Shown in pieces: positions 49,520 to 58,813 of a DNA stretch of 64,000 nucleotides. The notes under the pieces are model-generated. The model saw only the letters and a list, made by a program, of their open reading frames with translations. It was not told where the DNA came from and searched no databases. Every line of letters begins with the position of its first letter. The first letter of the stretch is position 1. This DNA comes from Bog-877 sp050734135 (lineage in GTDB: Bacteria; Chloroflexota; Dormibacteria; Aeolococcales; Bog-877): assembly GCA_050734135.1 (NCBI GenBank), contig JBOHUG010000010.1, positions 28,529-92,528 on the forward strand, in the 5' to 3' direction. Made by a program: the position numbers and the translations under genes.

Positions 49520-50177
49520 AGTAGAGGATCAGTCCAGCTCCCGCCACCAGATAGGGACCGTAGGGAAGGGCGTCACGCATGCTGACGCGCCGGGTCACGA
49601 GCAGAATGATCGTTACCACCCCCCCGATTATCGACCCCGCAATCAGGGCCCACAGCGCGTAGAGCTCGCCGTAGTTGAGGCTCATCCCGGTGATCGCTCC
49701 GATCACCATCGCCAGCTTGACGTCTCCCCAGCCGAAGCCCTCACCGTTGTGGAAGATCTCACTGACGATCGCGAACGGCAGCAAGAGCACCCCCCCGAGC
49801 AATATCCCAAAGAGGGCCCGCACCACTGTCAGATCGGGGCTGAGATTGGCCAGAGCCAGCGCCAGGGCAATCGTCGGTAAGGTGATCACATCCAAGACCA
49901 GCCGGTGCTTCAGGTCGAAACCCAAGATCTGCAGCAGCACCACGATCCAGAGGCTGTGAACCAGAAGTCCGGGACCCATTCCCTGGCGCAAGGCGAAGGC
50001 CGCGAATCCGATGAACCCCAGCACGGGCAGCAGCAAGAGCTCGATTGGGCCCGGGCCGAGCTTGGGGGGAGGGTCCTCGTCTTTGAGCGGTCGCTCTAAC
50101 AGCAACGACAGCTGACCCATCAGGGCTCCGCCGATCAGGCCTAGGACTCCCCACCCCACTGACTCGACCGGGGTCAT
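49512..50177 (-). CDS. Prepilin peptidase-like (A24 family) membrane protein
   Basis: A 221-aa multi-pass membrane protein. The two aspartates of the A24 peptidases lie in FDLKHRLVLDVITLP and FGWGDVKLAMVIG (the GxGD motif). The N-terminal cysteine-containing methylation domain of full prepilin peptidases is absent. It may process type IV pilin-like or competence pseudopilins, though none is encoded here. It is 40 bp downstream of mltG on the same strand. Confidence 0.82.
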   Translation of the reverse strand: MTPVESVGWGVLGLIGGALMGQLSLLLERPLKDEDPPPKLGPGPIELLLLPVLGFIGFAAFALRQGMGPGLLVHSLWIVVLLQILGFDLKHRLVLDVITLPTIALALALANLSPDLTVVRALFGILLGGVLLLPFAIVSEIFHNGEGFGWGDVKLAMVIGAITGMSLNYGELYALWALIAGSIIGGVVTIILLVTRRVSMRDALPYGPYLVAGAGLILYFM

Positions 50178-50217
50178 CGGAGGGGAGCCGCCACGAATTC
50201 TGCAGCGCGGGGTTCCA

Positions 50218-51243
50218 TCATCCGAGTCCAGCCGCCTGGATCTGCGACTCGTGCTGGGCCAGGGTCACGCTGTACTCAACCTTACCGCTCGGCAGCGCCA
50301 GAAAGTAGTAGTAGCCGCTGGGGGTGGGATGGAGCACGGCGTTGATCGCGGTGATCCCAGGGCTGTCGATCGGCCCCGGCGGCAATCCCGAATGGAGGTA
50401 GGTGTTGTAAGGCGAGGCGAACTGAGTGTTCACCGCGGTGCTGTCATTCCCAGCGAGCGACTGAGCGTAAAGCACCGTGACATCGCTCTGCAGATCCATC
50501 CCCGCCTTGAGTCGGTTGAAGAAAACCCCGGCCACCAGGTCCCGGTCAGAGACGGTCGCAGCCTCGGCCGAGACGATGGAAGCCAGGACCACCACCTGGT
50601 ATGGGGTCAGACCCGCCGGGGCTGCCCCCTGGTTGACCTCTTGCCCCGCCCTGGCCTCAAAGTCCTGTACCTGCCGGGTCAGCAGCTGGGTCGGCGTCAC
50701 CTTGGGAAGAACCTGGAAGGTGTCGCCGAAGGCGAGCCCCTCCCAGCCCGCCCCGGCCGGAGTGCCGGCCAGAGGGGTGATTCCGGGAAAGACCGTGGCC
50801 GCGTTGGCCACCTTGAGGTAGCTCGCCGCCGAAAAGAGTCCGTCTGCCTGCAGCAGTTGTGCCTCCTGAGCCAGCCGGAGCCCGTCCGGGATGGTTACGT
50901 TGAACGCCTCACTCAATGGCGGCCCCTTCAGGACGTCCACGACCTCCTCCACCGACATTCCCGGATCCAGGGCAAACTTGCCGGGCTTGAGGTCGCGCTG
51001 CAGACCCTTGGTCTCAGCGAAGAGCTTGAAGAAGAAGCTGTTGCGGACGAGCTTCCGAGCTTGCAGACGGTCCGAAACCTGGCCCAAAGTCTCGTCCTTG
51101 ACGACGCTGAACAGCACTTTGTGGGACTGACTGGACGATACCGGGGAAAGCTCCCGACGCGTCACCACCGCCAAGGCGGCACCCCCCGCCAAGAGCAGCA
51201 CCACCAAGACCAGCAGGCAGCTGACGAGGGGATGCCGCCTCAT
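50218..51243 (-). CDS. mltG: Endolytic murein transglycosylase MltG
   Basis: Membrane-anchored enzyme that cleaves nascent peptidoglycan strands. The 341-aa protein has an N-terminal transmembrane helix (LLVLVVLLLAGGAALAVV), a LysM-like domain (VKDETLGQVSDRL, TIPDG), and the YceG catalytic block with VVLASIVSAEA (conserved Glu), VFFNRLKAGMDLQSDVTVLY and YNTYLHSGLPPGPI. Overlaps ruvX by 4 bp, a frequent pairing. Confidence 0.94.
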   Translation of the reverse strand: MRRHPLVSCLLVLVVLLLAGGAALAVVTRRELSPVSSSQSHKVLFSVVKDETLGQVSDRLQARKLVRNSFFFKLFAETKGLQRDLKPGKFALDPGMSVEEVVDVLKGPPLSEAFNVTIPDGLRLAQEAQLLQADGLFSAASYLKVANAATVFPGITPLAGTPAGAGWEGLAFGDTFQVLPKVTPTQLLTRQVQDFEARAGQEVNQGAAPAGLTPYQVVVLASIVSAEAATVSDRDLVAGVFFNRLKAGMDLQSDVTVLYAQSLAGNDSTAVNTQFASPYNTYLHSGLPPGPIDSPGITAINAVLHPTPSGYYYFLALPSGKVEYSVTLAQHESQIQAAGLG

Positions 51244-51692
51244 TTGGGGCGCCGCCTAAGACCGGCCAGCGCCTGCTGCAGGATGAAGGTCGCCGCCACC
51301 TGGTCCCCGATCTCACGACGACGATTTCGCTTCGTCCCAGACGAGATCAGGTGGCGCTCGGCTTGCTTGCTGGTGAGGCGCTCATCCAGGTAGCCGACCC
51401 GGACCCCGGTGGCTCGCGCGACAGCTGCGCCGAATCCGCGCGCCTCCAGCGCCGCCGGGCCCTCCTGACCGTCCAACCGGAGCGGCAACCCGACGACGAT
51501 CTCGCTGACCGCGAGCTCCTTTACCAGACGAACGATCTCGTCGAGGTCTTTGCGATCCGCCCGCCGCAGCACCGTCGAGTGGGGCTGGGCGATGGTCCTG
51601 GTCTCGTCGCTGACGGCCACCCCGATCCGCGTTCTGCCGGGGTCTAGCGCCAGAAGCCTGCCGATCGATGTCGAGCCACCCGCCTTAGCCAG
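51240..51692 (-). CDS. ruvX: Putative pre-16S rRNA nuclease YqgF/RuvX (probable CTG start)
   Basis: RNase H-fold nuclease for 16S rRNA 5' maturation. The frame includes LLALDPGRTRIGVAVSD, whose Asp is catalytic, then VGLPLRLDGQEGP and YLDERLTSKQAE. No in-frame ATG, GTG or TTG precedes the catalytic motif; the first such start, GTG 51620, would remove it. CTG at 51692 (GAGG upstream, 150 aa, overlapping the previous stop by 8 bp) or CTG 51653 are the candidates. Identity is firm, the start is inferred. Confidence 0.85.
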   Translation of the reverse strand: MAKAGGSTSIGRLLALDPGRTRIGVAVSDETRTIAQPHSTVLRRADRKDLDEIVRLVKELAVSEIVVGLPLRLDGQEGPAALEARGFGAAVARATGVRVGYLDERLTSKQAERHLISSGTKRNRRREIGDQVAATFILQQALAGLRRRPK

Positions 51693-53412
51693 TGCTGTTC
51701 CTCTGGGAGAGCGAGATCCTCTTGAGATGGATGTTCCCGGAGAGGATTGGCAGCCAGGGCGGCAAAGGAAAGCGCGAGATGGTTACTGTGCTGGAGGCGG
51801 GCAGCAGGGAATCCAAGTACGCCTTGGCCGACCCCGTGCTCATGAAAGCGAGCTTGCTCTGGATCGGCTTCAAGTTGAGCTTCGGCGCCCAGTATCCGAC
51901 CGCACGCGAGCTGATGGTCACCGTCCCGCCAGCCCCGGCCGATACCACCTTCAGGGTCCCCAGGTCGGGATCCGCCAAGAGCTCGGAGCCCGTTGGGACC
52001 TTGGACTTGAGGTCTCGGAGCACGGCCGCTCGGGCGGCCGTCGGGCTGTAGGCGGTTGCCGCCGCGGTCACCGTCACCGTCAGGGTCTGGGGAGTGGCGG
52101 CCGGGCACGGGGTGGACGCGGAGGTATTGCAGCCCGTGGGGAGTGTCGGGTTGGTGACCGTGACAGTGATTCCGTTGCCTGCTGGATCCTCAGCAATCAC
52201 TGATTTGCCGGCTAGTTTCTTGAGATTGTTCTCGGCTTTCTTGGTGAGGCTCGTGTCGAGATTCTGTTGCTGCGTCTGGGCCGCCGTGGCGTCTGACGTA
52301 GAAAACACCGACTGGGTGGTCGCGTTAGTGCCCCCTGCCATCGCCGCCGCGTTAGAGATTTGCAGCTTGGACACATTCCCGCACCCTCCGCCGGCACCGT
52401 AACCACCGGAGGACGAGCAGTTCGTCCACGTCCACGATTGGGACGCTGGCACGTTGCCCTGAGTTCCTACCGTGCTGGAAACCGCCTGTACCGCTACGCC
52501 GGAGGAGTAGGTCGGGCAGCTCGGCAGGGAGACGGTTTGACCTTCACTTGCGGCAGTGGTGGTAAAGGCCACGCCACTGTTGCTCGAATCGACAAAATTC
52601 GGGGCGTTTCCCTGAAACGACAAGGTGCCAGCCGGCACTGATCCACTCCAGCAGAACTCCAAACTTCCCGTCGCTGGAACCGGAGGAAGCGCCTGCGTCC
52701 CGCTGGGCGTGACCGTGAAGTTCTTGTTGTAGGTCTGACTCTGCAGCGCCTGCGTAGAAATCTCATCCAGGGAGTGCCCCGAGTTTGAGCCGTCCGTGCC
52801 TTGAATCGTGGCTGTGGTCGCGAGTCGGTGGGCTCGGACACCGAGGGTGATCGTGGCCGAGGGTAGGATCACCAGCAGCAGCAGCAGCACCACTACCACC
52901 GCTGCTCCGACCCCAATCCATCGCTTGCGGTCGCCCTGGGAGTTCCAGGTGTCCTTGACTCGCTCCCACCAGCCGACGGCTCCACCGGTACCGGCGGCCA
53001 GCAGTCCCGACGGACTCCGCTTGGCGAGCTGCTTTGGCCCCGTTTCCGCGCCCTCACGCGGACCACGGGTGGCTGCTTCCGCGGCAGCGGCCGCGGCAGC
53101 GGCCGCCGCTGCCGCGCCGTCCGGCACCGCGCGCAGCGGCGCTCCCTGCTCCAGCCGGGCCAGAGAGGCGAATGTGGGGAAGCCGGTTCGGATCGCCAGG
53201 GCCTGAATCTGAGGATCGCCGGAGACGATTGCGATTCGCTTCTGGAATCCCCGCGTGTACTGCATCAGCAGGCGCATGTCGAGAGGCGAGCGCAACACCC
53301 GTCCATCGGGGGGAACTACGAAAACCAAATCGCGGTCGCTTTCGGCACGCCGAATTCGGTCGACGAGATCGGTGATCTCGTCGTTGGGCTCTACGTAGAG
53401 AAGTTTGGCCAT
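51685..53412 (-). CDS. Membrane protein with a baseplate-J-like extracytoplasmic part
   Basis: A 575-aa protein. The first 90 residues are a small alpha/beta domain (DLVFVVPPDGRVLRSPLDM, then IAIVSGDPQIQALAIRTG), followed by an Ala-rich linker, one transmembrane helix (GVGAAVVVVLLLLLVILP near 170-187), and about 380 extracytoplasmic residues rich in Thr/Ser that resemble the baseplate J/gp47-like proteins of Chloroflexota-type genomes. The N-terminal cytoplasmic domain plus a single helix suggests a cell-envelope or pilus-like assembly role with its FtsA-like neighbour. Function not established. Confidence 0.6.
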   Translation of the reverse strand: MAKLLYVEPNDEITDLVDRIRRAESDRDLVFVVPPDGRVLRSPLDMRLLMQYTRGFQKRIAIVSGDPQIQALAIRTGFPTFASLARLEQGAPLRAVPDGAAAAAAAAAAAAEAATRGPREGAETGPKQLAKRSPSGLLAAGTGGAVGWWERVKDTWNSQGDRKRWIGVGAAVVVVLLLLLVILPSATITLGVRAHRLATTATIQGTDGSNSGHSLDEISTQALQSQTYNKNFTVTPSGTQALPPVPATGSLEFCWSGSVPAGTLSFQGNAPNFVDSSNSGVAFTTTAASEGQTVSLPSCPTYSSGVAVQAVSSTVGTQGNVPASQSWTWTNCSSSGGYGAGGGCGNVSKLQISNAAAMAGGTNATTQSVFSTSDATAAQTQQQNLDTSLTKKAENNLKKLAGKSVIAEDPAGNGITVTVTNPTLPTGCNTSASTPCPAATPQTLTVTVTAAATAYSPTAARAAVLRDLKSKVPTGSELLADPDLGTLKVVSAGAGGTVTISSRAVGYWAPKLNLKPIQSKLAFMSTGSAKAYLDSLLPASSTVTISRFPLPPWLPILSGNIHLKRISLSQRNSTG

Positions 53413-53463
53413 GATGTTCAGGCCTCCCGACCATCAACACCAACGACTGCGCGCAGCTCCTCG

Positions 53464-54741
53464 TTACGAGCCATCCGCACCTCGAATCGTCTGGACCACC
53501 TTGCGGAACATCCCTTCCAGCCCCGGCCCCTCCTCGGCAACGTCGTCGATCTGACCACAGCCCTGGTATGCCAGCCCCATTGGCACCACGTCGGCGGGTG
53601 ACGTGAGCAGTCCCGTGGTGTCATGGACGGCGGTCAACTCCTCGGGCCCCAGGGGGCGAAAGGTCGGAGGCTGGACGAACGGCAGGTAGTCAGTCCAGCG
53701 CAGCACGCTGAGCTGCTCGACCACTTCGGGGAGGAGAGCGCCACCCCCGCACAGCCGTACCGCGGTTGGGAGAGGCTGACCTTTGGCCAGGTCGTGCAGC
53801 ACCAGCGCCACCCCCTGAGACAGTACCTCCGCCGACTCGCCCATGGCCCGGCGAACCTGAGCCTCCTCCTGCCCGCCCAAAACTCCCGCCGAATGTCGCA
53901 ACTTCAGACTCTCGGCGAGCAGCAGGGAGAGATCCAGGTCATGGGCGAGCTTGCGGGTGAACGCCCGTCCTCCCAGTTCGAACATCCGGGTGGACTCGAG
54001 GACCGCGTTGCGGACCAGGCTGACGGTCGTGGTTCGCGCCCCGATGTCGATGAAGATGGCGCCGGACTCCAGAACCTCAGAGGTGGACGCCAACCGCGCC
54101 AGGGCATACGGCTCGGCCACCGTTTCCAAGAGCTCCAGGTCGAGCGCCTGGGCGATCTCGTCCACGGCCGCGAACTGACCCTCGGTGGCGAAGGTGTTGA
54201 AGACGGTGAGCTCGACCTTCTTGCCTTGGAATCGCAGCGGGTCCAGGACCGGCTGACCGTCGACCTTGGCCGCGGTGATCGAGGAGTGCACCAGCCGCAG
54301 CACCCGATCGCTCTCCCCCGAGGACTCCTCGTCTAGTCGAGCCTGAGCTTCGCGCAAGGCCCGGCGCTGAATCCCGTCCACCTGGTCGTCGAGCTCCCGC
54401 CGCGAGATGCGAACCTGGGGCCGCCCCCGGATCCTGGAACCAGAGTTGCTCATGGCCCTGACCCTCGCGCCCGCGATCCCCACCACGACCCGAGTCGGGA
54501 TCACCTCGGCCATGTCCTCAGCCGCTTCCAGAGCGGCGTGACAGCCCTCCAGTAGCGAGTCCACGTCGACCGGCTGTCCGGGATCCATCTGGCCCGGACC
54601 TTGCTCAGAGCGCCCGACACCCAGCACGATCGCCTCGCCGGCGTCCTTCTTGAGCACCAGCGCCTTGATCACCTGGGCGCCCACATCGAGCGCGGTCACG
54701 TGGGTCCTAGGCTGTCGGCGTGCCGACGGGCCCTGCGGCAT
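53464..54741 (-). CDS. FtsA/PilM-like actin-fold ATPase
   Basis: A 425-aa actin-like protein. Phosphate-1 ALDVGAQVIKALVL near residue 18, phosphate-2 IFIDIGARTTTVSLV near residue 230, and adenosine motif LCGGGALLPEVVEQL near residue 330 are clear; the SHS2-like insert lies between residues about 85 and 180 (VVVGIAGARVRAM). It matches FtsA in size, but no ftsZ is adjacent and the next gene is the baseplate-J-like membrane protein, so PilM-like or a dedicated envelope role is possible. Starts one base into the alaS stop. Confidence 0.8.
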   Translation of the reverse strand: MPQGPSARRQPRTHVTALDVGAQVIKALVLKKDAGEAIVLGVGRSEQGPGQMDPGQPVDVDSLLEGCHAALEAAEDMAEVIPTRVVVGIAGARVRAMSNSGSRIRGRPQVRISRRELDDQVDGIQRRALREAQARLDEESSGESDRVLRLVHSSITAAKVDGQPVLDPLRFQGKKVELTVFNTFATEGQFAAVDEIAQALDLELLETVAEPYALARLASTSEVLESGAIFIDIGARTTTVSLVRNAVLESTRMFELGGRAFTRKLAHDLDLSLLLAESLKLRHSAGVLGGQEEAQVRRAMGESAEVLSQGVALVLHDLAKGQPLPTAVRLCGGGALLPEVVEQLSVLRWTDYLPFVQPPTFRPLGPEELTAVHDTTGLLTSPADVVPMGLAYQGCGQIDDVAEEGPGLEGMFRKVVQTIRGADGS

Positions 54742-57308
54742 CAGGCTTCCTCCAGACTGGACCCAAGGATGGTACGCACCATCACCAGCGCCACGGCGTG
54801 ACCGCCAGCGGAGACTCCTCCCTGGCCAAACTGCTCCGTGCCTCCGCCCCCGCCGAACTGACTGCAGGCGGCCTGCGCGATCTGGCCCGCGTGGAGTCCT
54901 CGGGATATCAGATCCGGGGACAGTTTAATCATCAGTTCGGACCCGGCCAGAACCAAAGCACAGCTGGGGCTGGCCTCCGCGACCAATTCGTCAGCCAGTT
55001 GCCGCTGCTCCTTGCGCTCCATTTTGGCCGCCAGGTCGAGGATCGCTAGGGTAATCCCCCCCACTTGCTCCCGGGCCACAGCGGTTGCGGCCGGACCCCG
55101 CCGGCGCGACTCTGCGAGCTCTTTCTCCAGCTGCCGCACTCGCTCCTGCAGGACAGCCACTCGCGCTCTCACCTCGCCCGCGGGGGCCCGAAGCTGGTGC
55201 GCAACCTCCGCGGCCCGACTCCGCTGTTCCTCCCCCCAGCGCTCGGCGGCCGCTCCAGCGACCAGCTCAATTCGGCGCAGGCCCGAGCCCACGCTGTGCT
55301 CGGCGGTCAGCACCGCGGAGCCAATCTGGCCTGAGCGCTCGACATGCGTCCCCCCACAAAGCTCCCTGGAAAGGCTGCCGAAACTCACCACCCTCACCTC
55401 TTCACCGTAGGTCTCCTCGGGCAGTGCCAGTGCACCGGAGCGGCGGGCCTCGTCCAGGCTGAGCAGCTCAACTTTCCGCTCCAGGTCGGCTCTGATCGCC
55501 GAGTTGAGCTGTCTCTCCACCGCCAGAAGTTCGTCAGCGGTAAGCGCTCGCGGCCAGCTGAAGTCAAAGGTCGCGTGACCTGCGGCGACCAGTGAGCCGC
55601 GCTGTACGACTCCCGCGCCGAGCCGCTGGTGGAGGGTGGCGTTCAAGAGGTGGGTCGCCGAGTGATGGGCGGCACAGCCGCTGCGATGCTTCGGATCAAC
55701 AGCAGCCACCACCTTCTGCCCAGCCGCTAGCTCTCCGGCCAGGACCTGGCAGCGATGGAGCGTCGACCCCATCTGGGGTTCGGTGGTGTCCAGCACCAGC
55801 GCTGCCCCCTGCTCCCACTCCAGTCGCCCGCGGTCCCCCACCTGACCCCCGCCCTCGGCGTAGAACGATGAACGGTCCAGCACCACCCCGACCTCCTCTC
55901 CGGCTTGGGCCCGTACCACCGACTCGCCGTCTCGCGTGAGCAGCCTGACGATGGAGTCGACCTGGAGCCGCTCGTACCCCAAGAACTCGGTCGGAGGCAG
56001 CTCCATCTCGGCCATCGCCACTCCCGTCGTGGCCCGGCTGGTGCGAGCCAACTCCCGCTGCTGGCGCAGCAGGACCTCGACCTGATCGCGGTCCACTCTG
56101 AGTCCGCGGGTCGCAGCCATCTCCTCGGTGACCTCAAGCGGAAAGCCGTAGGTGTCGTGCAGCCGGAAAGCGTCGGCACCAGAGATCAGCCCCCCGGCGG
56201 CTCGGGCGACCACGCTTTCGAATTGCTCCGACCCGCGGGCCAGGGTCTCCTCGAAACGCGCCTCCTCCTGCTCGATCACCGCCCGAACCCGATCCGCGCC
56301 GCTTGCCAGCTCCGCGTATGTGTCGCCGAGGATCTTCACCACGACCGGTACGCACGGGCCGAGCCCACCTGCCACCCCCAGATTCGTGGAGCTGACCAGC
56401 GCCCGCCGCAGCAGGTGCCGGAGCACGTATCCGCGTCCCTCGTTGGACGGGAGAAGACCATCCGCGATCAGCATACAGGCACCTCGGGCGTGATCGGAGA
56501 GGCGCCGGAGGTGGCGGTCGCGCTGGGTCGGAGCAATCTCCGCCGAGTGCTCGGAGCGGTTTGCAAAGTCCTCCCGAATCGGTGCGAAGAGATCGGTATC
56601 AAAGATCGAGTCGCAGCCCTGAAGCACCATCGCCATTCGCTCCAGCCCCATGCCGGTGTCGACCCCAGGGTGCGCCAAGGGCACTGTGCGCCCATCTGGC
56701 AGCTGCTCTGAGTCCATGAAGACCAGGTTCCAGATCTCTAGGAACCGTTCCCCGTGACCGGGACGCTCAGCGGGTCCTTTGCCGAAGCGCTCCCCCAGGT
56801 CGTAGTAGATCTCGCTGTCCACCCCACAGGGCCCAATCGGGCCCGCCTGCCAGAAGTTCTCCTCCAGCCGGCTCACCCGCTCCGAGGGGATGCCCGCCAC
56901 CTTCTCCCAGAGGTGCATCGAAGTCTCGTCGCCGGGATGGACGCTGGGATAGAGTCGGGCCGGGTCGAGGCCAAAGGTTTGAGTCAGCAGCTGGAAGGCG
57001 TAGGCGATCGCCTCCTCTTTGAAGTAGGCGCCAAAGCTGAAATTGCCCAACATTTCGAAGAAGGTGTCGTGGCTTAGGTCGCCCACCTGGTCGATGTCGG
57101 TAGCCCGGAAGGCTTTTTGACACGATGTCAGGCGCGCCTGGGGAGGCTCCTTCTGCCCCAAGAAATGGGCCTTGAAAGGAACCATGCCAGCGCTCACCAA
57201 CAGCAGGCTGGGATCGTCCCGGGGAATCAGCGGCGCGCTGGGCACCCGGAGATGACCGTGCTGCTCGAAATAGTTCAGAAATTCAGTGCGGATATGTTGA
57301 CTTAGCAA
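54741..57308 (-). CDS. alaS: Alanyl-tRNA synthetase
   Basis: Class II synthetase with editing. The 855-aa protein has IRTEFLNYFEQHGH, HDTFFEMLGNFSFGAYFKEEAI split in motif 1/2, then the editing-domain HHSATHLLNATL, GGTHVERSGQIG and the C-Ala domain (EQFGQGGVSAGGHA). The size is near that of E. coli (876 aa). Start at 57308; 66 bp upstream is the sigma-factor stop, without a gene between. Confidence 0.96.
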   Translation of the reverse strand: MLSQHIRTEFLNYFEQHGHLRVPSAPLIPRDDPSLLLVSAGMVPFKAHFLGQKEPPQARLTSCQKAFRATDIDQVGDLSHDTFFEMLGNFSFGAYFKEEAIAYAFQLLTQTFGLDPARLYPSVHPGDETSMHLWEKVAGIPSERVSRLEENFWQAGPIGPCGVDSEIYYDLGERFGKGPAERPGHGERFLEIWNLVFMDSEQLPDGRTVPLAHPGVDTGMGLERMAMVLQGCDSIFDTDLFAPIREDFANRSEHSAEIAPTQRDRHLRRLSDHARGACMLIADGLLPSNEGRGYVLRHLLRRALVSSTNLGVAGGLGPCVPVVVKILGDTYAELASGADRVRAVIEQEEARFEETLARGSEQFESVVARAAGGLISGADAFRLHDTYGFPLEVTEEMAATRGLRVDRDQVEVLLRQQRELARTSRATTGVAMAEMELPPTEFLGYERLQVDSIVRLLTRDGESVVRAQAGEEVGVVLDRSSFYAEGGGQVGDRGRLEWEQGAALVLDTTEPQMGSTLHRCQVLAGELAAGQKVVAAVDPKHRSGCAAHHSATHLLNATLHQRLGAGVVQRGSLVAAGHATFDFSWPRALTADELLAVERQLNSAIRADLERKVELLSLDEARRSGALALPEETYGEEVRVVSFGSLSRELCGGTHVERSGQIGSAVLTAEHSVGSGLRRIELVAGAAAERWGEEQRSRAAEVAHQLRAPAGEVRARVAVLQERVRQLEKELAESRRRGPAATAVAREQVGGITLAILDLAAKMERKEQRQLADELVAEASPSCALVLAGSELMIKLSPDLISRGLHAGQIAQAACSQFGGGGGTEQFGQGGVSAGGHAVALVMVRTILGSSLEEA

Positions 57309-57374
57309 TGCCCCTGGTCCATGCGGGATCGGCCGGATTCTAGCCGCTCGGCGGCCGGGCCGACGAACTCCCCA

Positions 57375-58139
57375 CTATTCCGGCAACTCTCGTTTGAGTT
57401 GGGCCAGGGCCGCCCGCTGCAGGCGACTCACGTGCATCTGGCTGATCCCCAGCCGCCTTGCCACCTCGGTTTGGGGGAGCTGCTCTACGAAGCGGAGCAC
57501 CATGATTTCGCGCTCCCTCGGGGTCAGGTGGCGCATGGCCCCCGCCAGCATGTTCTGCAGCTCGATTCGACCGAGATTCTCATCCTCGGCGCCCAACCGA
57601 TCGCCCAGCTCGCCAGCACCGTCCCCCTGACCTGACGGGGATTCCAGCGAGAGCGCGCGCTGGGCCGGGCCCGCCTCCAACGCCTGGAGCACTTCGTCAG
57701 GCTCCAGCTCCAGCCGGGTGGCGATCTCCGGCACCGTCGGACCGCGGCCCAGCTCCTGGCTCAACTCTTGTTGGGTGCGCACCACCCGGGCGTAGGTCTC
57801 CTGGAGCCGACGGGGTACCCGCACCGCCCAGCTCTTATCCCGGAAGTACCGTTTGATCTCGCCCAGAATGGTGGGGGTCGCGAAGGTGGTGAATTCCAGG
57901 CCCAAGCTCGGATCGAACCGGTTGATCGCGGCGATCAGCCCCAGATAGCCAACCTGCTCCAGGTCCTCAAGGGGTTCGCCGCGGCCGGCGAAACGGCGAG
58001 CCAGCGAGTGGACCAGGGCGGCATATTGCGGAACCAGCTGTTCGCGGACCTTGGGATCGCGGGTCTCGGCGTACTGATTGAAGAGCCGCCGCTGCAACTC
58101 GCGATCGAAGCGGGGGGGCGTTAACCCCGCCTCGGTCAC
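57375..58139 (-). CDS. SigB/SigF-type RNA polymerase sigma factor
   Basis: A 254-aa group 3 sigma factor. Region 2 is LEDLEQVGYLGLIAAINRFDPS, then FTTFATPTILGEIKRYFRD; region 3 has RVPRRLQETYARV; region 4 ends with LTPREREIMVLRFVEQLPQTEVARRLGISQMHVSRLQ, which contains the HTH. Stress or development sigma factors of this type are controlled by RsbW-like anti-sigma factors, and the gene overlaps one by 4 bp. No anti-anti-sigma gene lies in the window. Confidence 0.9.
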   Translation of the reverse strand: MTEAGLTPPRFDRELQRRLFNQYAETRDPKVREQLVPQYAALVHSLARRFAGRGEPLEDLEQVGYLGLIAAINRFDPSLGLEFTTFATPTILGEIKRYFRDKSWAVRVPRRLQETYARVVRTQQELSQELGRGPTVPEIATRLELEPDEVLQALEAGPAQRALSLESPSGQGDGAGELGDRLGAEDENLGRIELQNMLAGAMRHLTPREREIMVLRFVEQLPQTEVARRLGISQMHVSRLQRAALAQLKRELPE

Positions 58140-58579
58140 CGCCAGCGGTACTTGGCCAGACGGACCCGCACCAGTCCGTCGCCCGCCGCCTGGAAGTCGA
58201 CGTCATCAGCAAAACAGCTGAGCATGGAGATGGCGAGATCGAGCGCCTCCGAGGTGGCAAGAGCGGGCACCGGTACTCGGGGAGTCGCCTCGAGCGAGCG
58301 CTGGGGTCTGGTGCCCAGGAGTCGCACCTCGACCCGGAGGGCATCCTCCTGGACTAAGAAGTTGATCCGTACCTTGGCATCGGTAATACCCTCGGCAGCC
58401 GCGGCCCGGATTGTGTGCTCACAGGCTTCGGCGATCGCGATATTGAGCTCGTCCAGGGCTTCCAGGCCCAGCCCGGCAACGCTGGCCATCCCGGCGGCCG
58501 CCCGTTTGGCGACCACTATGTACTGGGGATCCGCCGGGATCCTCAGCTCAGTGGCGTCGGTCGTCTTGGCAGCCATCAT
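58136..58579 (-). CDS. Anti-sigma factor, RsbW-like (degenerate ATPase motifs)
   Basis: A 147-aa protein of the HATPase_c anti-sigma type, directly upstream of and overlapping the SigB-like gene. The N-box region reads LNIAIAEACEHTIRAAA where the usual Asn is His, and the DxGxG (G1) box is not visible (VEVRLLGTRP at that place). The last segment DVDFQAAGDGLVRVRL fits the RsbW C-terminus. It should bind the sigma factor, but ATP/kinase activity may be reduced. Family assignment rests largely on context and fold pattern. Confidence 0.72.
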   Translation of the reverse strand: MMAAKTTDATELRIPADPQYIVVAKRAAAGMASVAGLGLEALDELNIAIAEACEHTIRAAAAEGITDAKVRINFLVQEDALRVEVRLLGTRPQRSLEATPRVPVPALATSEALDLAISMLSCFADDVDFQAAGDGLVRVRLAKYRWR

Positions 58580-58587
58580 CCGAATGC

Positions 58588-58613
58588 TTGCCCCTTGCGC
58601 GCCGAACTCAAAC
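58588..58613 (-). promoter_or_regulatory. Possible SigB-type autoregulatory promoter
   Basis: On the minus strand GTTTGA (58608-58613) and GGGCAA (58588-58593) with 14 bp between resemble the SigB pattern GTTT-N12-15-GGGTAT, ending 8 bp before the anti-sigma start at 58579. It would allow positive feedback; the match is partial. Confidence 0.4.
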
Positions 58614-58813
58614 CTGACCGATAGGCCCGGCGATGCCGCCGGCTCTGGGCTCCGATCCCTCGAACACTAGGTTGGTGCGCCTCACGTTACCTTCCAAATC
58701 CTCCCAAGGAGGCTTGTGGGCCGTCGACGGTATTGACGCTCCCGAGGAATCATCACTAGGGTCGGGTGCTTGTGTCCGACGGGGCGCCGGGCCAAAATCA
58801 ACCGTAGCACGGC

